In this document: positions 47,053 through 55,632 of the stretch, piece by piece
Position numbering within the stretch: the first letter of the stretch is position 1
How the letters are laid out: every line of letters begins with the position of its first letter
Source of the DNA: Sporosarcina koreensis
Lineage (GTDB): Bacteria > Bacillota > Bacilli > Bacillales_A > Planococcaceae
Direction of reading: 5' to 3'
NCBI RefSeq assembly: GCF_000826145.2
Contig: NZ_LN651337.1
Span: forward strand, 623,774 to 687,773
DNA length: 64,000 bases
Translations under genes and position numbers: made by a program
The notes under the pieces: model-generated
What the model was told of the DNA's origin: nothing
Databases searched by the model: none
What the model saw: only the letters and a program-made list of their open reading frames with translations

Positions 47053-47067
47053 CTTCCGTTCCCCCTA

Positions 47068-47610
47068 TCAGTTTTCTTTGACCAGGAACAGCGGCTGGCC
47101 GTATTCGACAAGCTGTCCATCCTGCACAAGGATTTCAACGATCTCCCCGGAAACTTCCGCTTCGATTTCGTTGAATAGTTTCATCGCTTCCACGATGCAG
47201 ACGACATCTTCCTTGCCGACCTTCTTGCCGACCTGCACATAAGCTTCCGCTTCCGGTGAAGAAGACTTATAGAATGTGCCGACCATCGGAGAGACGATGC
47301 TCTTGAGAGACGGATCGGCCGCTTTCTCCTCAGCGGGTGCCGGTTTCTGTTCTTGTTGGGCAGAAGCCGGTTCTTTCGGAGTTTCCTGGACAGCCGGTTC
47401 CGGCTGGCGGGCTGCCTGGATGCCTGAAGTGGAATCCTGCACATCCGGAACTTGCTGCACCGGTTTGGCCTGTACGGGCGCCTGGACAGCTTCCTGTGCT
47501 GCACTTTTGACAATTTTAAGCTTTGTGCCTTCGGCTTCATACGTAAACTTGTCGATCGAAGATTGGTCGATCAGCTTGATGATTTCACGGATTTCCTGGA
47601 TCTTTAGCAT
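47068..47610 (-). CDS. accB: Biotin carboxyl carrier protein
   Basis: A 180-aa carrier. The N-terminal helix region [21 protein letters not shown] leads to a Pro/Ala/Gln/Glu-rich linker (about 45-105), then the biotinyl domain with [20 protein letters not shown]; the Lys is the biotin site. ATG 47610 follows AGGAGA at 9 nt. A TTCAAA-N16-TACTAT promoter about 40 nt upstream is plausible, so accB-accC-yqhY forms a unit separate from the spoIIIA genes. Confidence 0.94.
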   Translation of the reverse strand: MLKIQEIREIIKLIDQSSIDKFTYEAEGTKLKIVKSAAQEAVQAPVQAKPVQQVPDVQDSTSGIQAARQPEPAVQETPKEPASAQQEQKPAPAEEKAADPSLKSIVSPMVGTFYKSSSPEAEAYVQVGKKVGKEDVVCIVEAMKLFNEIEAEVSGEIVEILVQDGQLVEYGQPLFLVKEN

Positions 47611-47729
47611 GAATGATTCTCCTGACTCCATATGGTTTTCTTGAACACCCTCATTCTCTATAGTAGACGTTTTTAACGGAATTTGAAATAGTTAACCTTT
47701 ATTTGCGAGGGAAAACAAAGGAAAATAGA

Positions 47730-47751
47730 AAAAAAGACCCGTTATCGGGCC
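47730..47751 (-). terminator. spoIIIA operon terminator
   Basis: GGCCCG-ataa-CGGGTC then seven T residues on the minus strand, just after spoIIIAH. Confidence 0.75.
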
Positions 47752-47760
47752 TTCAGCAGC

Positions 47761-48306
47761 TTACTTGTCACCTGTGAATTCAACCTGAACGCGCTGTGCG
47801 CCGTCCCAGCTCGCCATGACATACTGTGTGATCTCGGCTGCCAGTTTCGCTGAATGCCCTTCCGTCGACAGGACAGTCACGTTCACTTCCCCGTCTTCCG
47901 CCTTCACGAAGGCTTCCGGATACCCGAGTGCTTTGATCTGCAGCTCCAGAAGGGCTTCCGCCGATTCACGCTTTGTCAATGCTTCCATTTCATTGAACGC
48001 TTCGTTCTTCTCTTCAGCAGTATAGTCGGGGGAAGTCATTTTAGCGTTGAGTTGTTCCTGCATCTTGCTGCGCTCGTCCCGGACGACCATCCGCATCTCT
48101 TCGAATACATATGAATTCGCGAAAACCGGTGTCTTTTTATCGCCGTCCGCCTTTTTCGAACCGTCAGCGGTCTCTTTCATATCATCGGAAAAAATCTGGA
48201 TACCATCAAATGATATAGGCGCCTTCTCTTTAATGTAGTAGATCGAAATAACTGCCACCAAGCTCATCAGTGTTAAAAACCAGACTGTGCGTTTATTGGT
48301 TCTCAT
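47761..48306 (-). CDS. spoIIIAH: SpoIIIAH (forespore-engulfment channel component)
   Basis: A 181-aa protein with one N-terminal membrane helix (about 8-25), an acidic linker (about 30-60) and a ring-building domain (YscJ/FliF-like fold) containing EALTKRESAEALLELQIKALGYPEAFV. In B. subtilis it binds forespore SpoIIQ across the septal membranes. It is about 35 residues shorter than that protein, mostly in the linker. It looks intact, unlike several upstream members. Confidence 0.85.
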   Translation of the reverse strand: MRTNKRTVWFLTLMSLVAVISIYYIKEKAPISFDGIQIFSDDMKETADGSKKADGDKKTPVFANSYVFEEMRMVVRDERSKMQEQLNAKMTSPDYTAEEKNEAFNEMEALTKRESAEALLELQIKALGYPEAFVKAEDGEVNVTVLSTEGHSAKLAAEITQYVMASWDGAQRVQVEFTGDK

Positions 48307-48712
48307 CAGTGTTCCCCCTTTTTTTCATTTCCACGATTACGATCCGATGTTCGGGAATCTGCAGGACAGCTGACAGCAGCCGTGTCAGTTCTGATTTCAC
48401 TCCCGGATTCCCTGCCCCTTCCGCCACGACCAGTACGCCGGTTGACGCGGTGTCTGCTGCGGAAGGCTGCTTGTTGAAGTAATCAGCGAGCGGCGAGCGT
48501 TCCTCTTTCAGTTCGGAAGGATGGAAATAGATAGCAACCTGTCCGACTCCCTCCATTTGGTTCAGCGCGTGTTCAAGTCCAGATGTTTCCGTCGTCCCCT
48601 CCTTCTTTTCCTCCTGTGTGCTGCTTTTCCAGGGAGGATTCAATAAGATGACCGCTAGAATCGTGATAGCTGCAAAGATGAGCACTTGGGCTTTCATACT
48701 CGGTTTTTCCAT
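48293..48712 (-). CDS. spoIIIAG: Shortened SpoIIIAG
   Basis: A 139-aa protein with an N-terminal helix (about 8-25) and the characteristic C-terminal GVLVVAEGAGNPGVKSELTR with LQIPEHRIVIV. SpoIIIAG forms a large ring in the feeding-tube channel. The B. subtilis protein is 229 aa; here the beta-triangle/insert part between helix and ring domain is much reduced. GGTGAT precedes the ATG. It overlaps spoIIIAH by 14 nt. Confidence 0.8.
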   Translation of the reverse strand: MEKPSMKAQVLIFAAITILAVILLNPPWKSSTQEEKKEGTTETSGLEHALNQMEGVGQVAIYFHPSELKEERSPLADYFNKQPSAADTASTGVLVVAEGAGNPGVKSELTRLLSAVLQIPEHRIVIVEMKKRGNTDENQ

Positions 48713-48787
48713 AGCATCACCATTCCGTTTTGTCTTCGAGATGAGGCCTGTTCATCTATGTTGCAATGTATGCGCGGTTTCGGCGAA

Positions 48788-48945
48788 CTATAACCTGAAC
48801 AGTGAAAAGAGGTTGGCGAGCAGCCAGATGCCGGCTGCCAGTCTGGCAAGCTGCGAAAATTCCCCCTGCCTCTCCTCAGGCAGCAGCAGCAGCAGTAAAC
48901 CGGACAATATGGAGATGAGCAGTACACCGGTCAAAAAGATGCCAT
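48788..48945 (-). pseudogene. spoIIIAF: spoIIIAF remnant: frameshift at codon 3-4 and C-terminal truncation
   Basis: AAGGGAG after the spoIIIAE stop is followed, at proper spacing, by an ATG (48945) whose frame ends at once (M-A-S-F-stop). Adding one base in the TCTTTTTG tract restores a 52-codon frame beginning MASFLTGVLLISILSG and continuing to LLPEERQGEF..., which matches the start of SpoIIIAF (MSFLTEW..., LLPSSSMQKYAK) with two membrane segments. The restored frame still stops after about 52 codons at 48788, while SpoIIIAF is about 206 aa, so the ring-building domain is missing altogether. A sequencing error could explain the frameshift but not the truncation. Confidence 0.65.
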
Positions 48946-48962
48946 CTGCGGGTCACTCCCTT

Positions 48963-49865
48963 TCAGCCCCCCATCAGTTTCAGGAAGACGATGAAAAATA
49001 GAATGGTGTAGACGAACGCGAAGATCAGCAGGAACGTCAGGCTGCTCAGCACGAAAAGCGATCGGCCGATATCGTCCAGCACATCCGAGTACACCTCAGG
49101 CGCGAATGGTTCGATAATGGCAGCGCTCCATCTATAAAGGAATGCGATGAGCAGCGTCTGAAATACCGGCATAGCTGCGAGTCCCCAGAGTGTTGCCAGC
49201 AGCCAGCCGCCGGCCATGGTCCCGGCGCCCGATGAATAGCGTCCCAAGGCGCCTAAGCTGTCCGTAACAAATGAGCCTACAAACGGAATGTTCTTGCTGA
49301 TAAGTTCTTTGATCGGCTCGCTCGCACTCTCAGAAAGTCCGAACGTCACCGCTCCCCCGGCTGTTATGAAGATCGAATAGGCTGCCACAATGGCGGACAC
49401 GATGGAGAGCAGTGTGGTTCTGAGCATGTCCGATAGTTTTGCATAGGAAATACGCGGATTCAGATGGGTGATGATATCGAAGAGCAGAGCTGCTGTCATC
49501 AGAGGCAGCAGCAGCCTGTCTGCAAAGAAGACGGCCCCTTGCGCAAACAACAGCAGGGCAGGCTGGAAGCTGATCAGGCTCAGTACATTCCCGGAGATGG
49601 CCATGCCGGCTGTCAAAACCGGATAGCTTGCAACGAACAGGGCGGACACTGACTTCATCATCGTCTGGATGAGCAGTACTTGTTCGAATGCCGGCCGAAG
49701 AACCACCAGCAGAATGATGATGAAGAGCAGCTGTTTCGTCCATTCACTGTAGGATGGGAACAGATAGTTCAGAAGAGCTGCGAAGAGCGCGATGAGCAGG
49801 ACAACCGCAAAACTTGACAGCAGGCTTCCGAGTATCGAGTGGATGAATTGGAGCAGGGCGATCAT
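48963..49865 (-). CDS. spoIIIAE: SpoIIIAE lacking the N-terminal domain
   Basis: A 300-aa polytopic protein with about seven or eight hydrophobic segments. Alignment by eye with B. subtilis SpoIIIAE (about 399 aa) is good from its first channel helix onward, e.g. IPFVGSFVTDSLGALGRYSSG against the IPVLGRMFTDATDT region. The signal sequence and roughly 80-90-residue extracytoplasmic N-terminal part are absent. Only 9 nt separate its start from the spoIIIAD stop, so the missing part is not hidden upstream. Confidence 0.8.
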   Translation of the reverse strand: MIALLQFIHSILGSLLSSFAVVLLIALFAALLNYLFPSYSEWTKQLLFIIILLVVLRPAFEQVLLIQTMMKSVSALFVASYPVLTAGMAISGNVLSLISFQPALLLFAQGAVFFADRLLLPLMTAALLFDIITHLNPRISYAKLSDMLRTTLLSIVSAIVAAYSIFITAGGAVTFGLSESASEPIKELISKNIPFVGSFVTDSLGALGRYSSGAGTMAGGWLLATLWGLAAMPVFQTLLIAFLYRWSAAIIEPFAPEVYSDVLDDIGRSLFVLSSLTFLLIFAFVYTILFFIVFLKLMGG

Positions 49866-49874
49866 CCCCTTCGG

Positions 49875-50273
49875 TCAGGGCGTAATTAGCTGTGTCAGCT
49901 GCTGGATCAGACGGGCCAGGTGAGGAAGCCACAGCGACAGGATGGAGATTTTCACGGCGAGCTGTGCCAGTGTGGCCAGTGATCCATATCCCGACTCTTC
50001 CAGAAGGCTGGAGAGGGCGTGCTCCAGAAAGAACAGCAGGGCGCTGCCGATCAGCAGCGGGCCGAAGGGATCCGGGATCATCTGGAACGTCCGGTTCAAA
50101 GTCTTCAGGAATGGAAGCAGGACGGTCATCGTCACGTACCCGAGCAAGAATACGAACAATGCACTGTACAGCATCGGATGCAGCTGCGGAACCGCATAGC
50201 GGAGTGCCAATAGCAGCAGGAACACGGTGAAAAGCTGGAAGAGCAGTATCATTACATTGCCAGTGAGAGCCAT
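49875..50273 (-). CDS. spoIIIAD: SpoIIIAD
   Basis: A 132-aa membrane protein with about four hydrophobic helices; length equals the B. subtilis protein (133). The C-terminal EESGYGSLATLAQLAVKISI segment is typical. It overlaps spoIIIAC by 22 nt. Role in the channel complex is unclear; AC and AD resemble type III secretion-like export components. Confidence 0.85.
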   Translation of the reverse strand: MALTGNVMILLFQLFTVFLLLLALRYAVPQLHPMLYSALFVFLLGYVTMTVLLPFLKTLNRTFQMIPDPFGPLLIGSALLFFLEHALSSLLEESGYGSLATLAQLAVKISILSLWLPHLARLIQQLTQLITP

Positions 50274-50461
50274 TGGAGAAATTCGGAAATCTCTGTGAAG
50301 AAGATTTTAAGGAACCGGATCATCTCAACAGCGATGTACAAATAGGCGATGAAGAACAGGAAAAAGGAGAATTCCTTCTTTCCGGTCTGTTCAAAGAATA
50401 TATGCAGGCAGCCGATCACCAGTCCGATGCCGGCGATTCGCAGCAGATCATTCAATTCCAT
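50252..50461 (-). CDS. spoIIIAC: SpoIIIAC
   Basis: A 69-aa protein with two membrane helices (about 8-22 and 28-55), full length for the family. AGAGGAGG precedes the ATG. It is the first gene of the operon here. In B. subtilis spoIIIAA (secretion-type ATPase) and spoIIIAB come before it; the 111 nt up to the efp stop leave no space for either. Confidence 0.87.
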   Translation of the reverse strand: MELNDLLRIAGIGLVIGCLHIFFEQTGKKEFSFFLFFIAYLYIAVEMIRFLKIFFTEISEFLQWLSLAM

Positions 50462-50482
50462 CCGGCAGTCCTCCTCTGTTCC

Positions 50483-50511
50483 ACTATACGCAGCCGCTTT
50501 CCTGAATATGA
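50483..50511 (-). promoter_or_regulatory. Sigma-E-like promoter of the remnant spoIIIA operon
   Basis: Minus strand TCATATT (50505-50511), 14 nt, CGTATAGT (50483-50490), close to the sigma-E pattern (KHATATT, 14-15 nt, CATACANT; two mismatches in the -10). The -35 begins in the T-tract of the efp terminator. Confidence 0.55.
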
Positions 50512-50545
50512 AAAACGCACAGCCGTCCGAGATGGACAGCTGTGC
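50510..50545 (-). terminator. efp terminator
   Basis: GCACAGCtGTCC-atctc-GGACgGCTGTGC, then GTTTTTC on the minus strand. Confidence 0.8.
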
Positions 50546-50572
50546 GCCGGATTTTTCATATGCTGAGCGGAA

Positions 50573-51130
50573 TTACGCCCGGGAGACGTATTCGCCTTCT
50601 TCTGTATTGATGATCAGTTTGTCACCGATATTAACGAAGAATGGAACTTGGACAGTAAGACCGGTTTCCATCTTGGCAGGTTTCGAGCCGCCGCTCGCAG
50701 TGTCGCCTTTGATGCCCGGTTCTGTTTCTGCAACTTCCAGAATGACTGTGGAAGGAAGTTCAACACCAAGCACTTCTTCCTTGTACTGGATGACATGCAC
50801 TTCCATGTTCTCTTTCAAGTAGTTCAATTCATCCTTGATCTGCTTTGCAGGGAGTTCGATCTGTTCAAAACTCTCGTTATCCATGAAAACATGATCGTCC
50901 CCGTTTGCGTACAAGTACTGCATCCGACGGTTGTCGATCTGTGCCTTTTCCACCTTTTCGCCAGCCCGGAACGTCTTCTCGTTCACGTTTCCGGAACGGA
51001 GATTACGCAGTTTCGAACGGACGAATGCCGCTCCTTTTCCCGGTTTGACGTGCTGGAAATCGATAACGCGCCAGATGTCGCCGTCCACTTCGATTGTAAG
51101 GCCTGTTTTGAAGTCGTTCACTGAAATCAT
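50573..51130 (-). CDS. efp: Elongation factor P
   Basis: A 185-aa three-domain translation factor relieving stalls at polyproline. Lys32 in [10 protein letters not shown] is the modifiable tip residue. The C-terminal signature [22 protein letters not shown] is complete. Co-directional with the upstream Xaa-Pro-type peptidase and aroQ, with a terminator behind it. In B. subtilis spoIIIAA follows after yqhV; here both are missing. Confidence 0.96.
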   Translation of the reverse strand: MISVNDFKTGLTIEVDGDIWRVIDFQHVKPGKGAAFVRSKLRNLRSGNVNEKTFRAGEKVEKAQIDNRRMQYLYANGDDHVFMDNESFEQIELPAKQIKDELNYLKENMEVHVIQYKEEVLGVELPSTVILEVAETEPGIKGDTASGGSKPAKMETGLTVQVPFFVNIGDKLIINTEEGEYVSRA

Positions 51131-51150
51131 GTTGTTTCCTCCAATTGCTG

Positions 51151-52209
51151 TTATAAAATTTGCAGTTCTTTGGTAGAGTGCGTCAGCCGCTCGCAGCCGT
51201 TTTCCGTGATGACGAGGTCATCTTCGATACGGACGCCGCCGATACCCGGCAGGTAGATGCCCGGTTCCGCAGTCACCGTCATATTCGGCTCGAGCACCAT
51301 GTCGGACCGAGAAGATAACCCCGGTGCTTCGTGCACTTCCAGACCGATGCCGTGGCCTGTCGAATGGCCGAACGCATCACCGTACCCTTTTTCAGTAATG
51401 TAATCCCGGGCAATCGCATCCGCTTCCCTCCCAGTCATTCCTGGTTTGAAGCCTTCCACTGCCAATTTTTGAGCAGCTAGTGTAATCTCATAGATTTCCC
51501 GCATTTGTTCTGTTGGTTCGCCAACTGCGACAGTACGCGTAATGTCAGAGATGTACCCATTATACAACGCACCGTAATCCATTGTCACGAGTTCTCCGGA
51601 TTGAATTTTTTTGTCGCTTGCCACACCATGCGGAAGCGCACCGCGGACGCCGGATGCGACAATCGTATCGAACGAAGACGAAGCGGCCCCCTGCTTGCGC
51701 ATGAAAAATTCAAGTTCATTTGCCACTTCGAGTTCCGTCATACCCGGTTTGATGTATCCGCAAATATGCGTGAACGCATCATCCGCAATCTTGGCTGCCT
51801 GGCGCAGGATTTCGAGTTCTTCCGGCGTCTTGACGATCCTCAGCTTTTCAACCAGACCTGCAGTCGGCACAAGTTCCGCATCGACATTCGATTTGTACAG
51901 CTCGTACATACCATACGTCAAATCTTCTTTCTCGAAACCGAGTCTGCTGATTTTCATCGCTTTAACCTGTTCGGCCACTTCCTCGATGATCGTCTTCTCA
52001 TGCTGGACGATCCGGAAATCTTTCACTTGCTCCGCAGCCTGCTCCATGTAGCGGAAATCGGTGATGAATACCGCATCGTTTTCCGATACGACGGCAATGC
52101 CGGCCGTCCCGGTGAAGTTTGTCATATAGCGGCGGTTGTAACCGCTCGTGATCAGCAGTGCATCTAATTCTCTCTCTTTCAGGACATCGCGCAGTTTTGC
52201 AAGTTTCAC
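51151..52209 (-). CDS. yqhT: M24 Xaa-Pro peptidase (YqhT-like)
   Basis: A 352-aa pita-bread peptidase with a creatinase-like N-terminal domain (1-125). Metal ligands: [18 protein letters not shown] (two Asp), [16 protein letters not shown] (His), [10 protein letters not shown] (Glu) and GVRIEDDLV (Glu). It cleaves X-Pro bonds in short peptides. Overlaps aroQ by 4 nt and lies 20 nt from efp, as in B. subtilis. Confidence 0.93.
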   Translation of the reverse strand: MKLAKLRDVLKERELDALLITSGYNRRYMTNFTGTAGIAVVSENDAVFITDFRYMEQAAEQVKDFRIVQHEKTIIEEVAEQVKAMKISRLGFEKEDLTYGMYELYKSNVDAELVPTAGLVEKLRIVKTPEELEILRQAAKIADDAFTHICGYIKPGMTELEVANELEFFMRKQGAASSSFDTIVASGVRGALPHGVASDKKIQSGELVTMDYGALYNGYISDITRTVAVGEPTEQMREIYEITLAAQKLAVEGFKPGMTGREADAIARDYITEKGYGDAFGHSTGHGIGLEVHEAPGLSSRSDMVLEPNMTVTAEPGIYLPGIGGVRIEDDLVITENGCERLTHSTKELQIL

Positions 52210-52655
52210 TTGTCATCATTCCTTTCCAGTTTGCGAATCAGTGCGAGGGCCGCCAGCTCATAGCCAAGCGTGCCGAGACCTGTGATCTGGCCCATGCATA
52301 CAGGTGCCAGCATGGACTGATGCCGGAATGGTTCCCGGGTATGTACATTCGATATATGGACTTCCACGACAGGAATCCCGACGCCCGCAATGGCGTCACG
52401 CAGCGCGATGCTCGTATGCGTGTACGCACCCGGATTGAATACAATGCCGGAAACCGCTTCATCGGCAGCCTGGTGAATACGGTCGATCAGCGCACCTTCG
52501 TGGTTCGACTGGAAACAGAGACATCCGATATCATGGCTGTCACACAGTTCACGGAATCGGCGTTCCACATCCGTAAGTGTGTCATGACCATAGATATCGG
52601 GTTCCCGTTTGCCCAGCCGGTTCAAATTCGGTCCATTCAGCAACAGCAGCTTCAC
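52206..52655 (-). CDS. aroQ: 3-dehydroquinate dehydratase, type II
   Basis: A 149-aa shikimate pathway enzyme. [20 protein letters not shown] carries the flexible-loop Arg and Tyr; [16 protein letters not shown] and [17 protein letters not shown] carry the binding residues and catalytic His. Forms dodecamers in the cytoplasm. First gene of the aroQ-yqhT-efp set. Confidence 0.95.
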   Translation of the reverse strand: MKLLLLNGPNLNRLGKREPDIYGHDTLTDVERRFRELCDSHDIGCLCFQSNHEGALIDRIHQAADEAVSGIVFNPGAYTHTSIALRDAIAGVGIPVVEVHISNVHTREPFRHQSMLAPVCMGQITGLGTLGYELAALALIRKLERNDDK

Positions 52656-52715
52656 AATCCATCAGCCCCTCGTCTTTTTCTTCCTCATTTTATCACAACA
52701 TTTTGACGAGGCCAC

Positions 52716-53147
52716 CTATTTCGCTTTCCGATCCACTTCAGTCCGCATGAAGACCGCCGTACCGGAGACGAACCGCATGATAATCGCTGCAATGGCCAGC
52801 AGAGGAATTGAAATGGTGCGGACAGCTTCTTTTGCACCCGAAGGCGGGGAGATCACCCATTCCGCGGTACAAACGACGGCCAGCGCGGCTATGATCGAAA
52901 GGACGGACGGGGGCAGCGAGGCGGCCGCTGTAAAGATCAGATAGACGAGAATATAGAAGATCAGGAGAACGGCGAAAAGTGCAAACCATTTCACAAACCA
53001 TGGGCGGCCCGCTAACAAAACGAGCGACTCCGTCCATCCGGTCGGCGACCAGCCGACGAAATGGAAAATGTGCAGGAATTTCAGGAACAGTGCACTAAAC
53101 AGTGCAGCAACGGCTGAAGTCCAGAATAATGATTGTATATGGATGAT
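52716..53147 (-). CDS. yqhR: YqhR-like membrane protein with apparent AUC start
   Basis: The frame, open from just after a stop at 53163, encodes about 143 residues with four hydrophobic helices. It has a YqhR-like N-terminus (FLKFLHIFHFVGWSP) and ends ...FMRTEVDRKAK. A perfect ribosome binding site (AAAGGAGGG) sits in front of two ATC codons (53147 and 53144) and an ATA, but no ATG, GTG or TTG is in frame until TTG at 53018, 43 codons in. The most likely initiators are ATC 53147 or 53144. If the TTG were used, the first conserved helices would be lost. A mutated start codon is the alternative. Confidence 0.6.
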   Translation of the reverse strand: MIHIQSLFWTSAVAALFSALFLKFLHIFHFVGWSPTGWTESLVLLAGRPWFVKWFALFAVLLIFYILVYLIFTAAASLPPSVLSIIAALAVVCTAEWVISPPSGAKEAVRTISIPLLAIAAIIMRFVSGTAVFMRTEVDRKAK

Positions 53148-53279
53148 GGTTCCCTCCTTTCTTCAAGTGTCGCCGAATTGAGAACTTTTAAACGGGAATG
53201 CTGGAGGGAAACCGCTTTTTCCTGTACAATGGAACAATCAGCATGAACAAATAGACTTACTATAGAAAGTGGGCTTTGT

Positions 53280-54260
53280 ATGGAAGAAAACCGACAAACT
53301 CCTGCATACGGCGGGCAGGCGCTGATCGAAGGCGTCATGTTCGGGGGGAAACAGCATACTGTCACTGCGATCCGCAGAAAAGACGGATCCATCGACTATT
53401 TCCACGCGTTGAAAGAGACGAGCCCCGTCCGCCAAAAATTGAAGAAAATCCCGTTTGTCCGCGGAATCATTGCGCTGATTGAATCCGCAGGGCTCGGTTC
53501 GAAGCATTTGACGTTTGCAAGCGACAGGTATGACGTCCTGCCCGGTGAAGAAGAGGAGACTACCGAAGAAGAATCGTCCAAACTGGCAATGGTGCTGGGA
53601 GTTGCCGCGGTAGGTGTATTATCCTTCCTGTTCGGCAAATTCGTATTCACACTGTTCCCTGTATTCCTGGCAGGCTTGTTCCATTCGATCTTGCCCGGCA
53701 AGACGGTTCAGATCCTGCTGGAAACCTTCTTTAAACTGGCTCTTCTGCTCAGCTATGTGTCGCTCATCTCCATGACACCGCTCATTAAACGTGTGTTCAA
53801 GTATCATGGAGCGGAACACAAAGTGATCAACTGCTACGAGAGCGGTCTGCCGATGACTGTCGAGAATGTCCAACGGCAGTCACGTCTGCATTACCGGTGC
53901 GGCAGCAGTTTCCTGCTGTTCACGGTCATTGTCGGAATGTTCATCTACTTCCTTGTGCCGACAGATCCGTTCTGGCTCAGGATTGTCAACAGGATCCTTC
54001 TCATCCCTGTCGTACTTGGTGTGTCGTTCGAAGTTCTGCAGCTTACAAATGCTGTACGGAATGTGCCTGTCCTCCGGTATCTCGGATATCCAGGTCTGTG
54101 GCTGCAGCTGCTGACAACGAAAGAGCCGGACGACGACCAGGTGGAAGTCGCAATCGCTTCCTTCAATAAGCTGCTGGAAGTGGAAGTCCACGGCGAAGCC
54201 GTTTTGACAGATCCGTCACCATTATCGCCGGAAGCGGAAATGAGTACAGTGAACCTATAG
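53280..54260 (+). CDS. yqhQ: DUF1385 membrane protein YqhQ
   Basis: A 326-aa protein with four to six hydrophobic helices. Family motif GGQALIEGVMFGGK at residues 10-23 and the strictly conserved YHGAEHKVINCYESG near 180, which looks like a metal site. The role in Bacillus is unknown; DUF1385 proteins occur widely in Firmicutes and are sometimes linked to membrane or metal homeostasis. It is divergent from yqhR. TACAAT about 50 nt upstream is a -10 candidate without a good -35. Confidence 0.9.
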   Translation: MEENRQTPAYGGQALIEGVMFGGKQHTVTAIRRKDGSIDYFHALKETSPVRQKLKKIPFVRGIIALIESAGLGSKHLTFASDRYDVLPGEEEETTEEESSKLAMVLGVAAVGVLSFLFGKFVFTLFPVFLAGLFHSILPGKTVQILLETFFKLALLLSYVSLISMTPLIKRVFKYHGAEHKVINCYESGLPMTVENVQRQSRLHYRCGSSFLLFTVIVGMFIYFLVPTDPFWLRIVNRILLIPVVLGVSFEVLQLTNAVRNVPVLRYLGYPGLWLQLLTTKEPDDDQVEVAIASFNKLLEVEVHGEAVLTDPSPLSPEAEMSTVNL

Positions 54261-54261
54261 C

Positions 54262-54316
54262 AAAAAAGGCATTCCCGGGTGTGCATGGCACATCCGGGAA
54301 TGCCTTTTATTTTTTG
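54262..54316. terminator. Bidirectional terminator, yqhQ/lipM
   Basis: 13-bp stem AAGGCATTCCCGG...CCGGGAATGCCTT with an inner TGC/GCA pairing; A-run before and T-run after serve both convergent genes. It overlaps the lipM stop. Confidence 0.85.
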
Positions 54317-55140
54317 TACGTCCATTCAGGATTGGCGTACTTTGTCCGCTCAATCTCCTTCACTGTCCGAAGCTGCTCCTCATTCAGCGCGAACGGGACG
54401 AGCTCGATGTCAAGCGCTGTTTCGAACCCAGACGCAAAGGCCCGGGAGCAGTCGGCCGCACTGATCGGCCGGTCGGTGAGCCGGTCGATTGCCACCGCCT
54501 TCTCGGGGAGACCGCGGCGGACTTTCTCCCTCGCTTCGTCCGAATCGAACTTGAACAGGGAGACGAGCTTGTCCTCATCCAGGCTCAGCAGGATGGCGCC
54601 GTGCTGGAGGATGACACCTTTTTGCCTCGTCTGCGCACTGCCCGCCACTTTCTTCCCTTCGACCACAAGCTCATACCAGCTCGGCGCATCGAAGCAGACA
54701 CCGCTCTTCGGCCGTTTCAGCTGTTCCGTCAGCTGCTCACCCGGCACGGAAAATGAGGCATCGAGCCCTAAATTGCGGAACCCTTCCAGCAATCCTCCTG
54801 AAATGACCCGGTAGGCTTCCGTCACCGTTTCCGGCATTTCCGGATAATCCTCTGTAACGATGACACTGTATGTAAGTTCGTGTTCATGCAGCACGCCGCG
54901 GCCGCCGGTCGGTCTTCTGACAAAGCCTAGCCCGTGCGCTTGAACGGCTTCCAGATCGATATCCTTTTCGACACGCTGGAAATAGCCGATGGACAGCGTC
55001 GCCGGATCCCATTCATAGAATCGCAGAACCGGGCCGATCTCCCCGCGGCTGTGCCACTCGAGGAGTGCCTCGTCCAGTGCCATATTATAGGCAGGCGCAC
55101 ATTTGCCCGACTCGATGAAATGCCATTTCGTCTTCCCCAC
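54307..55140 (-). CDS. lipM: Octanoyltransferase LipM
   Basis: A 277-aa cofactor transferase of the LplA fold. The catalytic Cys149 is in [13 protein letters not shown] and the ligand-binding Lys in [33 protein letters not shown] is the substrate loop. It transfers octanoate from ACP to GcvH, from which lipoate is passed to E2 subunits. It therefore serves both the glycine cleavage operon and the bkd E2 in this window. Confidence 0.94.
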   Translation of the reverse strand: MGKTKWHFIESGKCAPAYNMALDEALLEWHSRGEIGPVLRFYEWDPATLSIGYFQRVEKDIDLEAVQAHGLGFVRRPTGGRGVLHEHELTYSVIVTEDYPEMPETVTEAYRVISGGLLEGFRNLGLDASFSVPGEQLTEQLKRPKSGVCFDAPSWYELVVEGKKVAGSAQTRQKGVILQHGAILLSLDEDKLVSLFKFDSDEAREKVRRGLPEKAVAIDRLTDRPISAADCSRAFASGFETALDIELVPFALNEEQLRTVKEIERTKYANPEWTYKK

Positions 55141-55183
55141 TCAATCACATCCCTTTCATTCGGACTCAATTTTACCATTGCGA

Positions 55184-55212
55184 TTGAACAAGTGCCACTT
55201 AATCTTTATAAT
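55184..55212 (+). promoter_or_regulatory. yqhL promoter
   Basis: TTGAAC (55184-55189), 17 nt, consensus TATAAT (55207-55212). Confidence 0.75.
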
Positions 55213-55241
55213 GAAAGGGAGATAGAAAGGGGAAAAATGCT

Positions 55242-55628
55242 GTGAACGCTAATTTCTACGTTTTGGGAGCTTTGATTGTTATATTGATCGCTTACTTTGC
55301 AATTACAGCCCTGCGGCTGCGCAAGGCAGTTACGAACTTATCCCAGGAGCAGTTCATCGAAGGCTACCGGAAAGCGCAGCTGATCGATGTACGGGAACCG
55401 AAAGATTTCGATGCCGGTCATATCTTAGGCGCGCGGAACCTGCCGTATACGCAGCTCCGCCAGCGTTATAAGGAAATCCGTCCAGATAAGCCCGTCTACC
55501 TGTATGATCAGAATGGCGGCAGAAGCGCCCGGACCGCCCTCTTCCTGAAAAAGAAAGGGTACTCCCAGCTGTACCACCTGCAAGGCGGATTCCGCACGTG
55601 GTCGGGGAAAGTGAAAAGTAAGAAATAA
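55242..55628 (+). CDS. yqhL: Rhodanese-like membrane-anchored protein YqhL, no active-site Cys
   Basis: A 128-aa protein with an N-terminal membrane helix (about 6-25) and one rhodanese domain: AQLIDVREPKDFDAGHILGARNLP to LQGGFRTW. The loop where active sulfurtransferases have Cys reads VYLYDQNGGRSAR; the Cys position is Asp89. It is thus unlikely to carry persulfide and may bind a phosphate or protein partner instead. GTG start at 55242 behind AAAGGGG. Monocistronic with good promoter and terminator. Confidence 0.88.
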   Translation: MNANFYVLGALIVILIAYFAITALRLRKAVTNLSQEQFIEGYRKAQLIDVREPKDFDAGHILGARNLPYTQLRQRYKEIRPDKPVYLYDQNGGRSARTALFLKKKGYSQLYHLQGGFRTWSGKVKSKK

Positions 55629-55632
55629 TGGA

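Noticed and set aside
48694..48927. 77-codon Cys/Ser/Pro-rich frame over the spoIIIAF remnant
   Set aside because: Wrong frame relative to the recognisable SpoIIIAF helices; composition typical of a shadow frame.
52738..53037. 99-codon frame beginning MDGVARFVSG over yqhR
   Set aside because: Out of frame with the hydrophobic YqhR-like helices and without a ribosome binding site.
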